Shown: positions 6,901 through 13,383 of the stretch, in pieces
Layout: each line of letters begins with the position of its first letter
Position numbering within the stretch: the first letter of the stretch is position 1
From: CAZTHM01 sp041946825
GTDB taxonomy: Bacteria > Acidobacteriota > Terriglobia > UBA7540
Assembly: GCA_041946825.1 (NCBI GenBank)
Contig: JBHGBD010000043.1
Coordinates: forward strand, 1-36,220
DNA: 36,220 nucleotides
Direction of reading: 5' to 3'
Notes under the pieces: model-generated
What the model saw: the letters and a program-made list of their open reading frames with translations, nothing else
What the model was told of the DNA's origin: nothing
The model's database searches: none
Position numbers and translations under genes: made by a program

Positions 6901-7713
6901 ATGCAACTCGAGATGCCGGGTGAGCTTGCGGCACGATACAAGAGCGCCTCACAGCGAGCGCGCGTGGTTTCAGAGGCGTGGGCACTCGAAAATCTCTACT
7001 GCGCGAATTGTAGCAGCGGACACTTGCACGCGTGCCCCGCCAACACGGAAGCAGTTGACTTCATTTGTCCAGATTGCGAAGCTCCATTTCAGCTCAAAAG
7101 TCAATCACGTCCTTTCACGACCCGCGTCACGGATGCCGCGTTTGCCGCAATGGCGCGTGCGATCCATGATGGACGGAACCCCAACCTTTTTGTTCTCCAC
7201 TACGATATCGTGCGGTGGCATGTCTTGAACCTGCTGCTTGTACCGCGGTTTAGCTTCTCAATCTCGACAATCGAAAAGCGCAATCCGCTATCGTTGTCTG
7301 CGCGGCGAAGCGGGTGGGTTGGGTGCAACATTGTTCTAGCCAACTTTCCACAGGATGCAAGGATTCCGGTGGTACGCGGCGGTGTCGTTGCCGAGCCGAC
7401 GGTTGTGCGAGGACTGTTTGCCCGATTGCGCCCTTTGGAGAGATTGGGTATCGAAAGGCGCGCGTGGACACTGGATGTGCTGAATGTCGTCCGAGAGTTG
7501 GGCAAGGCGGGGTTCACGCTCGGCGAGGTCTACGCGCACGAGGGCGAGCTCGCTCGCTTGCACCCCGACAATCGCCATATTCGCGACAAAATCCGGCAGC
7601 AATTGCAGGTTTTGCGCGACCTGGGGTTTGTGGAATTCCTGGGCGCGGGGCAGTACCGGGTTTCGGGACTGGGGACTCGGGATTCGGGGTCGGGGCATTA
7701 CCGCCTGACGTAG
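6901..7713 (+). CDS. DpnI-like methyl-directed restriction endonuclease homologue
   Basis: 270 residues, near-collinear with DpnI (254 aa) as I recall it. The zinc site is kept: Cys34, Cys37, Cys56, Cys59. The DpnI PD-(D/E)XK triad is Asp53, Glu64, Lys66; here it is Asp53, Gln64, Lys66 (in FQLKSQ). ARRSGWVGCNI (Trp139) corresponds to DpnI Trp138, which helps read N6-methyladenine, and the C-terminal winged helix is present (HIRDKIRQQLQVLRDLGFVEF). DpnI itself cuts Gm6ATC when both strands are methylated. The gene follows a DpnA-like methylase by 19 bp, probably in one operon. The last ~17 residues (from SGLGTRDSG) come from a low-complexity repeat. Gln in place of Glu could weaken or alter cutting, though QxK active sites work in Mrr-like nucleases. 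Confidence 0.9.
   Translation: MQLEMPGELAARYKSASQRARVVSEAWALENLYCANCSSGHLHACPANTEAVDFICPDCEAPFQLKSQSRPFTTRVTDAAFAAMARAIHDGRNPNLFVLHYDIVRWHVLNLLLVPRFSFSISTIEKRNPLSLSARRSGWVGCNIVLANFPQDARIPVVRGGVVAEPTVVRGLFARLRPLERLGIERRAWTLDVLNVVRELGKAGFTLGEVYAHEGELARLHPDNRHIRDKIRQQLQVLRDLGFVEFLGAGQYRVSGLGTRDSGSGHYRLT
7660..7696. repeat. Low-complexity GGGACTCGGGATTC tract at the end of the DpnI-like gene
   Basis: Degenerate G-rich repeat encoding most of the extra C-terminal tail of the DpnI-like protein. It is the reverse-complement type of the tract at 5781-5848, so the methylase-nuclease pair is bracketed by inverted low-complexity repeats. Confidence 0.7.
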
Positions 7714-7728
7714 AGGCGGCTTTACGCC

Positions 7729-7746
7729 GTCCGCCGGCTGGCGGAC
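7729..7746. repeat. Mini-palindrome GTCCGCC-GGCT-GGCGGAC
   Basis: 7-bp arms with a 4-base loop. It is the same palindrome as at 5695-5712, where the loop is GGTT, and it sits inside a GGCGGCTTTACGCC...CCGCC intergenic sequence resembling that at 15388-15420, in which a different palindrome occupies the same place. Confidence 0.7.
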
Positions 7747-7766
7747 GGGATAAACCCGCCGCTCCT

Positions 7767-7913
7767 TCAGGGCTCCAACTCGCGTAACCGAATCTCGGAT
7801 TCCGCTCGCTTCAGGGTCGCCAGCTCTTTCTCCTTCCAGCGATTGCCGATGCCCCGCTTGTGGGGTTTGCAAAGCCCGCAGGCGCGTCGTTTCCGTTTCA
7901 GGCGTTTTCGCAT
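7767..7913 (-). CDS. Small basic CxxC protein (48 aa)
   Basis: An ATG at 7913 opens a 48-codon frame: a very basic N-terminus (MRKRLKRKRRAC), CGLCKPHKRG, then NRWKEKELATLKRAESEIRLRELEP. Short proteins with a CxLCKPHK or CxLCKPWK motif followed by a Trp-Lys and charged helix are common in bacterial genomes and uncharacterised, which is why I accept it despite its size and lack of a clear ribosome binding site. The two Cys and the His may bind metal; that is inference. It is antisense to its neighbours and stands alone. Confidence 0.5.
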   Translation of the reverse strand: MRKRLKRKRRACGLCKPHKRGIGNRWKEKELATLKRAESEIRLRELEP

Positions 7914-8044
7914 GAGGCGAGTATCGCAGGCCGTGGGGAGTCCTGTTATCGGACCCCATCGTCGCTCTCGCTTCGGCGGTGAGACACCGCCGCTACAAAT
8001 AACCGCTTCATCCGTCCTAAAATTCGCCCCTCCTTCGGCGGGCA

Positions 8045-8118
8045 GGCAGCAATTACAGGTTTTGCGCGACGCAGGGAAGGGCCCGGGCGTGATTGACTTC
8101 TTGCGCCGGCGACCTTAG
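8045..8118 (+). pseudogene. Fragment of a DpnI-type C-terminal winged helix
   Basis: Bases 8045-8070 match 7595-7620 of the DpnI-like gene at 25 of 26 positions. In the same frame they encode QQLQVLRD, then AGKGPGVIDFLRRRP and a stop, echoing QQLQVLRDLGFVEFLG of the intact gene. No upstream part of such a gene is present. It is either a local duplication or the remnant of a second endonuclease. Confidence 0.55.
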
Positions 8119-8144
8119 ACTGACCACCCAACCCGGAGGACGCG

Positions 8145-8620
8145 ATGGATGCTGAGTCCATTGTTCAAATCGAGCGGATCATAAACACTGCCATCGGCGG
8201 CGCGGAGGGGCGACTCCGTAAAGATACGGAGACGTTGATCGGTGGCGCAGAGGGGCGACTCCGTAAAGAGACGGAAGCGTTGGGCGAATCGCTCCGGAAA
8301 GAGACTGAAACGTTGGGCGCTTCGCTCCGCCAAGAGATGGGAACGTTGGGCGAATCGCTGCGCAAAGAGACAGGAACGTAGAAGAGGTAAACCGCCACAG
8401 CGGGGTGCTTCACGAGGACGCACTCCACAGGATTGATCTCCTCGTGGAGGGACATCAAGCGCTCTACCAAAAGATCGAAAGCCAGGAGAGGAAGATGGAG
8501 CGCGAGTTCCTGGAGACGCGAGCCCTGATTCAGCTTTCCTACCACCAGCTTCAGCAGCGAGTCGAGACCCTTGAGGGGAAAGTTCAGATCATCGAGAGGC
8601 GCCTGGGACTTTCAACGTGA
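8145..8620 (+). pseudogene. Frameshifted coiled-coil repeat protein
   Basis: The ATG at 8145 follows GGAGG. The first frame (8145-8381) encodes an N-terminus MDAESIVQIERIINTAIG and then repeats: two 15-residue units (IGGAEGRLRKxTExL) and three 11-residue units (GESLRKETETL type), a hendecad coiled coil. It stops at TAG 8379. The next frame, reached by a -1 shift at ACG/GTA (8376-8380), continues with VEEVNRHSGVLHEDALHRIDLLVEGHQALYQKIE and a second coiled coil to 8620. That join restores the layout of a protein type I recall from Acidobacteria-like genomes, in which the repeats lead into (V/L)LHEDxLHxIDLLVEGHQALxxKIE. One missing base, real or from sequencing, explains it. A GTG at 8405 could start the second half alone. 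Function unknown. Confidence 0.6.
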
Positions 8621-8819
8621 GGCGTTCGCCCCTGGGTTCGGGGATGGGATCGCCGAACTCCCGCGCCGTATCGATCCAGAGTTGAATGGCTTCGTTGGCG
8701 TGGGCGAGGGCCGACTCCTGGGTTTCGCCGTGGGCCATGCAGCCGGGGAGCTCCGGGACTTCGGCGACGAAGAGCTGGTCTTCGTTACTCCAATAAAGGA
8801 TGATTTCGTACTTGTGCAT
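8589..8819 (-). CDS. hicB: HicB-family antitoxin
   Basis: 76 residues, full length for a compact HicB. The partial RNase H-like fold pattern is visible: an N-terminal strand (YEIILYWSNEDQLFVAEVPELPG), then C-x-AHGETQESALAHANEAIQLWIDTAREFG, then PEP. In known HicAB modules HicB neutralises the mRNA-cleaving HicA by blocking its active-site His and often represses the operon. The ATG lies two bases after the end of the hicA frame, the standard hicA-hicB order. Because hicA carries a stop codon, this antitoxin may now have no partner. It overlaps the end of the coiled-coil pseudogene (8589-8620) tail to tail. Confidence 0.9.
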   Translation of the reverse strand: MHKYEIILYWSNEDQLFVAEVPELPGCMAHGETQESALAHANEAIQLWIDTAREFGDPIPEPRGERLTLKVPGASR

Positions 8820-8821
8820 CT

Positions 8822-9079
8822 TTACGTCTCTCCGCCGAGGAGCCCGTAGCGCAGGATGATGCGGCGCACTTGGCGCACCTGATACACTTTAGCCTTGTTT
8901 CCTTCTTTCTACAAATTGATCAACTCTCGGACGCCCTGCTTTCTGAAGATGTGATGGCTCCCCCGGACGCGCTCCTCAAATCCCAGCCAAAGCAGCATGC
9001 GGCTCAGGTCATCGAAATCTATGTTGGCATCCGACTCCCCCAGGAGAATTCGATGCCGGAGTTCCTCTTGCTTGTTCAC
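8822..9079 (-). pseudogene. hicA: hicA toxin gene with in-frame amber stop
   Basis: A GTG at 9079 starts NKQEELRHRILLGESDANID, FDDLSRMLLWLGFEERVRGSHHIFRKQG and VRELINL, the HicA double-stranded-RNA-binding-like domain with its catalytic His in GSHHIFRK. A TAG follows at 8909-8911. Read through it, the same frame continues KEGNKAKVYQVRQVRRIILRYGLLGGET to TAA at 8822, which is the normal HicA C-terminus. In relatives the stopped position is commonly Gln (INLQ), so a single C-to-T change (CAG to TAG) is enough. The frame ends two bases before hicB. The toxin is probably truncated and inactive, unless amber is suppressed. Confidence 0.8.
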
Positions 9080-9132
9080 GCGGGCCAATCTACCACAGCC
9101 GGACGGAACCCGCGAGCACGCAGGAGTGGCAG

Positions 9133-9170
9133 CCACGGTCACGGTCCCGCTCTGAGCGGGATGACCGTGG
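9133..9170. repeat. Compound hairpin CCACGGTCA...TGACCGTGG
   Basis: Outer arms CCACGGTCA (9133-9141) and TGACCGTGG (9162-9170). Inside is a complete mini-palindrome TCCCGCT-CTG-AGCGGGA (9145-9161). A T6 run follows at 9172-9177, so on the plus strand it resembles a terminator, although no plus-strand gene ends here. It shares its outer arms with the hairpin at 9229-9259. Confidence 0.7.
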
Positions 9171-9228
9171 ATTTTTTCTGCCGACCGCCCGTTCATCCCA
9201 CCCTGATTCAGAAGGGAAAAATACGAAC

Positions 9229-9259
9229 CCACGGTCAATCGAAGAGCGATTGACCGTGG
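9229..9259. repeat. Perfect hairpin CCACGGTCAATCG/CGATTGACCGTGG
   Basis: 13-bp perfect arms with loop AAGAG. Its outer nine base pairs are identical to those of the hairpin at 9133-9170, so the two are copies of one small palindromic element. They sit between hicA and the secreted protein gene. Confidence 0.8.
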
Positions 9260-9328
9260 CTACCACCACATTCGTATAACCCGACGAAATATTACGCAGA
9301 AGTGTGAGTTTCGACCCGGAGCACCGCG

Positions 9329-9817
9329 CTAGTGGCCGGTGACGGCGAACCAGCGCAGCGTGGAAGAGGTTACAAAAACGATCGGGGCGACGCAGGGATG
9401 CGGCAGCTCGACGGTGTCTTCGATGACCGCGTCGCCGGTGCCGGAAGCGGGGAAGTCTCCGGTGCTGACATTGACGACGGACGGATTGCCGCTGCCGTCG
9501 ATGCTCTGGCAACTGACCACGCCGCGGAAATTGGGGACGGGGTTCGAGCCGTTCGAGGCGAACACCAGCCCCCGGACCTTGATTTCCAGCTTGCCGTCGG
9601 AGCGCAGTTCGCCGCGGCCTTCGGAAATGACCCACGGAACGCCCCCGCCGCTGATGCCGCGAATCGGGTTGGTGGTTCCAACGTAAGGACCAGCTACGGG
9701 GAACATGGTGTTGAACTCGAGCATTTGGGGCGCAGGTGCGGGCGGCACAGCCTCGACCACGATGGCCGCCGCAAGCAACCCCAGCGCTACAATCGACAGA
9801 ATCGCACTTCGCTTCAT
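9329..9817 (-). CDS. Secreted hypothetical protein
   Basis: 162 residues. The ATG at 9817 follows a strong AGGAGG. A signal peptide is clear: MKRSAILSIVALGLLAAAIVVEA, with likely cleavage near VEA-VPP. The mature part is about 140 residues, rich in Gly, Ser and Val and likely beta-sandwich (GRGELRSDGKLEIKVRGLV, GVVSCQSIDG, SGTGDAVIEDTVELPHPC). Two Cys (in VSCQS and HPCVAP) may form a disulfide. I do not recognise the family; similar short exported proteins occur widely in soil bacteria. The gene is divergent from the HtrA-type protease across a 246-bp intergenic region and could share its regulation, but nothing shows this. Confidence 0.75.
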   Translation of the reverse strand: MKRSAILSIVALGLLAAAIVVEAVPPAPAPQMLEFNTMFPVAGPYVGTTNPIRGISGGGVPWVISEGRGELRSDGKLEIKVRGLVFASNGSNPVPNFRGVVSCQSIDGSGNPSVVNVSTGDFPASGTGDAVIEDTVELPHPCVAPIVFVTSSTLRWFAVTGH

Positions 9818-9909
9818 GTCAAATCCTCCTCAATTTGTGATGTATCAAGCATCGCCCTGGGCGGGTGGAACCTCAAGCCAACGATTTGTCAACTTTGTGT
9901 AACGGGAAC

Positions 9910-9947
9910 GTAGCGCCGGCCGGTGCCGGGCTCAAGCCCGGCGCTAC
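9910..9947. repeat. REP-like palindrome GTAGCGCCGG...CCGGCGCTAC
   Basis: GTAGCGCCGG (9910-9919) pairs with CCGGCGCTAC (9938-9947). A second, competing perfect hairpin GCCGGGCT-CA-AGCCCGGC lies within (9925-9942). It lies in the divergent intergenic region between the secreted protein and the protease. Confidence 0.7.
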
Positions 9948-10063
9948 CAGAGACAACAGACCCACGGGGAGATGATTCGGCGCGCGACTGGATGTATGCT
10001 GCTTGTGCCGGGCACAGGGTTCCGGCCGTCACACCAATCGAAATCGAAATGCGAGGAATCAGA

Positions 10064-11491
10064 ATGAAACTCAGCAGGCAAAGCGTAACGATTCTTGTGG
10101 CCATGCTCTGGATTGCGGCGACCGCGGCGGCGCAGGCTCCGGCGCCGAAGCAGGCGCCGAGCGCGCTGAGCGCGATGAGCCAGTCGTTCGAAGCGCTGGC
10201 GGAGCGCGTGAGCCCGGCGGTGGTGCAAGTGGTGACGGCGGGCTTCGGCGCGGCGGAAGGGCCGGCGGGACCGGGAACCGCCGTCGTCGCGCCACAGAGC
10301 GGCGCGGGCTCGGGAGTAATCGTCGATCCCGCGGGATATATCGTCACCAACTCGCACGTCGTCGAAGGCGCGCGGCGCGTGGAAGTCCTGCTGGCCGCGA
10401 TGCCCGCCGACAAAGCCAAGTGGCGCTCGATTCTGAAGCCGCGAGGAAAACTGGTTCCGGCGCAGATTGTGGGCGTGGACCGTGAGACCGATCTTGCCGT
10501 ATTGAAGATCCAGGAGGAAGGCCTCTCAACGCTTGAGTGGGGAAATTCCGACGACGTCCGCCAGGGACAACTGGTGATGGCCTTCGGGAGTCCGTTGGGC
10601 CTGGAGAATTCGGTGACGCTGGGCGTGGTCAGTTCGGTGGCGCGGCAGCTTCGTCCCGACGATCCCATGATTTACATTCAGACCGACGCGCCCATCAACC
10701 CCGGCAACAGCGGCGGCCCGCTGGTCGATACGGAGGGGCGCGTGGTGGGCATCAACACCTTGATTCTCTCGCAGTCGGGCGGCAGCGAAGGCATCGGCCT
10801 GGCGGCTCCGAGCAACATCGTGCGGCATGTGTTCGAGGAGATCCGCAAGCAGGGCCGCGTGCGGCGGGGGCAAATCGGCGTCGAAGCTCAGACGGTGACG
10901 CCGCTGCTCGCCGCGGGACTCGGGTTGCCGCAGGATTGGGGCGTCATCCTCGCGGACGTGACGCCGCGCGGGCCCGCCGACGTGGCGGGGCTGAAAATCG
11001 GCGACCTGGTGCTGACGCTGGAAGATAAGCTGATGGAAAACGCGCGGCAACTGGATGTGAACCTCTACACACAGCCGGTGGGAAGCATCGTGACGCTGCA
11101 AATCCAGCGGGGGACGGAAAGGTTCTCAAAGCAGGTCGCGGTGCTCGAACGCCCGAACGATCCCGACCGGCTGGCGGATTTGATTGGACGCGAAACGCAG
11201 CCCGTGCCGAAGCTCGGAATCCTGGCGGTGAAGCTGGATGGGCGAATTGCGCAGATCCTTCCGCCGCCGCGCAAACTTTCCGGAGTCGTCGCCATCTCGC
11301 TGCTGGCGGAGGCGCCGCTTGCCGGCCAGTACTTCCTTCCCGGCGACATCATCTACGCCGTTAATCAAGAGCCGGTCGCGGATGTCGAAAGCCTTGATGC
11401 GGCGCTCGCCAAGCGGAAAACCGGAGAGGTGATTGTGATGCAAGTCGAGCGGCAACAGAAATTGCGATTCGTGGCGTTTAAGATGCCATGA
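10064..11491 (+). CDS. HtrA/DegP-type serine protease with PDZ domains
   Basis: The ATG at 10064 has GAGGA six bases upstream and starts a signal peptide (MKLSRQSVTILVAMLWIAATAAAQA); earlier in-frame ATGs lack both. The 475-residue protein has a trypsin-like domain with an intact triad: His98 (TNSHVVEGA), Asp143 (RETDLAVL) and Ser216 (NPGNSGGPL). Two PDZ-like regions follow: one around 270-345 (GVILADVTPRGPADVAGLKIGDLVLTLE, quoted in part) and a second at 400-475 (LAEAPLAGQYFLPGDIIYAVNQEPV). HtrA proteases act in the periplasm in quality control and envelope stress. The second PDZ is divergent. No stress promoter was identified. A low-complexity tract follows the stop. Confidence 0.93.
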   Translation: MKLSRQSVTILVAMLWIAATAAAQAPAPKQAPSALSAMSQSFEALAERVSPAVVQVVTAGFGAAEGPAGPGTAVVAPQSGAGSGVIVDPAGYIVTNSHVVEGARRVEVLLAAMPADKAKWRSILKPRGKLVPAQIVGVDRETDLAVLKIQEEGLSTLEWGNSDDVRQGQLVMAFGSPLGLENSVTLGVVSSVARQLRPDDPMIYIQTDAPINPGNSGGPLVDTEGRVVGINTLILSQSGGSEGIGLAAPSNIVRHVFEEIRKQGRVRRGQIGVEAQTVTPLLAAGLGLPQDWGVILADVTPRGPADVAGLKIGDLVLTLEDKLMENARQLDVNLYTQPVGSIVTLQIQRGTERFSKQVAVLERPNDPDRLADLIGRETQPVPKLGILAVKLDGRIAQILPPPRKLSGVVAISLLAEAPLAGQYFLPGDIIYAVNQEPVADVESLDAALAKRKTGEVIVMQVERQQKLRFVAFKMP

Positions 11492-11492
11492 C

Positions 11493-11625
11493 GGCATCGA
11501 ATCATCGGGCGATCGAGCCATCGATTCATTGAGCCAGCGAATCACAGAGCAATTGAAAAGCGGCACAAGACTCCTCGACGGCGCAATTTCTGCCCGAACC
11601 CGCAACCCCCAATCCCCAACCCCGG
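11493..11625. repeat. Low-complexity intergenic tracts
   Basis: From 11493 to ~11550 the sequence is a degenerate ATCGAATCA/GATCGAGCCATCGATTCA tract. At ~11590-11625 it changes to CCCGAACCCGCAACCCCCAATCCCC. They resemble the tracts at 5520-5610 and 5781-5848 and fill the space before the CorA-like gene. Confidence 0.6.
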
Positions 11626-11663
11626 CGGTTCCCGCGCCGCTTGCGATGCGGCGCGCGTTGAAT

Positions 11664-11669
11664 CATAAT
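11664..11669 (+). promoter_or_regulatory. -10 box of the CorA-like gene
   Basis: CATAAT ends seven bases before the ATG at 11677. A transcript would start at that codon, so the gene may be leaderless. This favours 11677 over the ATG at 11668, which overlaps the box. No clear -35 is seen. Confidence 0.4.
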
Positions 11670-11676
11670 GCGCGCA

Positions 11677-13359
11677 ATGGCGCCGCAGATTCTCCACCTG
11701 CATACCTACTTCTTCTTTCCATTCTCGATTGACAAGCAAGCGGTGCTGAAGATTCACCGCGACATCTGGGTGCATCACCCGCACTGGATCGAGGGCCTGG
11801 ACTCGTGGCTGGCGGCGCACGGCTCGCGCGCCGGCGCGCCGATGGTCGAGCGGCTGGGGCGCTGGCAGCGCGCCGCCTACACGCGCTTCGACATGGACTC
11901 GCAGGCGTACCAGGACATGGTGTTCTTCCATCCTTTCGTGCGGCGCGTGTTCTTCGACACCATCGACACGGAAGCAGCGGTGGGCGAGAAAGAAGCGCTT
12001 CTGCGCTGTTATACAATTCCCATTCCCCCGGGGAGCAAACTCTGGTTCGAGGCCGAAGACCAGAAAGGGCGCTCGGCCACCGTGGAAGTGACCGATCTGC
12101 GGCTCTTCATGTTCGCCAACGGCATCGGGATCCTTTCGATCGGCGTCGAGTCGCTGCACCTGACCGCGGCCGAAGCGTTGTGGATCAACGAATCGATGCG
12201 CAAGGTCTATCCTTCGAGCGGGCGCCAGGTGCGCGAGTCGCGCATCTGCCGCCGCATGGCGCTCATCGTCGAGCGCGACGGCGCCCGGGAACCCCTCATC
12301 GACGAGCGCTTCGAGAGCGGCGAAATGAAGGGCTTTCATCCGCCCCTTTCGAAAATCATCACCGGCCTGCTCTATTTCGCCAATTACTCGCGCATGGAAT
12401 TCGAGCCCGTGCTCGACGAACGCATGATTGTTTACACTTACGCGGCGCTCGATCCCGCCAGCCTGCCGGCCGGCTACATCGAGTCGGAAGATTATCAGGT
12501 GCTCCTCAGCCGCTTTCTCTATGTGGACCGCGACGGGCCCGGCTATCGTTACGAGGCGGAATTCACACGCGGGCAGATGCAGCAGCATCTGTACCGACGC
12601 TGGGCGCATCAGGGGACTTTCTATGGTTTCACCAGCTACAGCAACATCAGCGTGGCGCTGGGAACTTTCGATTGCGACGAGCACATCCTGCGCGAAGGCT
12701 TCCTGATCCACCGCATGTTCGACACGCGTTATTACCTGATGGCGCTGGTGGCGCTGTTCTATCGCGCCACGCTGCTCGATTTCGCGGAACGCACGGCGCT
12801 GGTCTCCAAGCGCCTTTACCTTGACCAGGAAGACGGCCGGCTGACGCTCGAGAACCTGCACCTTGCCAACAACCTGCGGGCCGAGTTCCTGCACTTCTCC
12901 AATTACTGGTTTTTCGACGAGCTGGCCAACAAGGACGAGGAAATCGAGCACTTCATGCTGCAGTGCCAGCAGTACCGCATTGGGACGATGAAGGCGGACG
13001 TGGAACAGGAAATCGAGAAGCTCGACGCCTCGCTGCACACCTTCGCGCAACTGCGCAACACCGAAGCCGTCAACCGCCTGGCGATGTTGAGCCTGATGAT
13101 CGGCGCCGGCGCCGTCGTCACCGGATTCTTCGGAATGAATTTCGGAACCTGGTTCGGAAAGCTTTTCTTCGAGCCCGACCCGGATTTCAGAATTCTCCAC
13201 GAGATTTCCATCGGCGCCGTGGCCTTGTTTGCGTTCGGCTCGCTCGCTTTCGGCACTTATGTGGTGTTCTCCAACTGGACGGACTACAAGGAAATTCTCA
13301 TGCCCCGTCCGCCGGAAACGCGCGCCCGCCCGGCTGCATCCCTGAAGAAACCGAAGTAA
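11677..13359 (+). CDS. CorA-like 2-TM-GxN membrane protein
   Basis: About 560 residues. A long soluble N-terminal region (to ~440), a helical stalk (EEIEHFMLQCQQY...DVEQEIEKLDASLHTFAQLRN) and two C-terminal membrane helices are visible. The first helix ends in FFGMNFG (Gly-Met-Asn at ~486-488), the signature of CorA-type Mg2+/divalent cation channels; the second helix (AVALFAFGSLAFGTYVVFSNW) precedes a basic tail. The protein is far longer than CorA (~320 aa), with a large cytosolic domain I cannot name. By family it would be a homopentameric inner-membrane transporter, or a sensor that kept the pore architecture. It stands between the HtrA gene and a GH31 gene with 27 bp to the latter, possibly co-transcribed. 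Confidence 0.75.
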   Translation: MAPQILHLHTYFFFPFSIDKQAVLKIHRDIWVHHPHWIEGLDSWLAAHGSRAGAPMVERLGRWQRAAYTRFDMDSQAYQDMVFFHPFVRRVFFDTIDTEAAVGEKEALLRCYTIPIPPGSKLWFEAEDQKGRSATVEVTDLRLFMFANGIGILSIGVESLHLTAAEALWINESMRKVYPSSGRQVRESRICRRMALIVERDGAREPLIDERFESGEMKGFHPPLSKIITGLLYFANYSRMEFEPVLDERMIVYTYAALDPASLPAGYIESEDYQVLLSRFLYVDRDGPGYRYEAEFTRGQMQQHLYRRWAHQGTFYGFTSYSNISVALGTFDCDEHILREGFLIHRMFDTRYYLMALVALFYRATLLDFAERTALVSKRLYLDQEDGRLTLENLHLANNLRAEFLHFSNYWFFDELANKDEEIEHFMLQCQQYRIGTMKADVEQEIEKLDASLHTFAQLRNTEAVNRLAMLSLMIGAGAVVTGFFGMNFGTWFGKLFFEPDPDFRILHEISIGAVALFAFGSLAFGTYVVFSNWTDYKEILMPRPPETRARPAASLKKPK

Positions 13360-13383
13360 CGGTTTCCTCGCGAGGTCTTTCCC

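Noticed and set aside
8190..8380. Regular repeats that could suggest a CRISPR array
   Set aside because: The 45- and 33-bp units are tandem, translate into a hendecad coiled coil and have no unique spacers.
9172..9177. T6 run after a hairpin as a true terminator
   Set aside because: No plus-strand gene ends upstream; the hairpin belongs to a repeat pair.
11542..13200. A 552-codon open frame on the minus strand
   Set aside because: It is antisense to the CorA-like gene, which has clear domain features; the minus frame is His/Ala/Arg-rich shadow coding caused by high GC.
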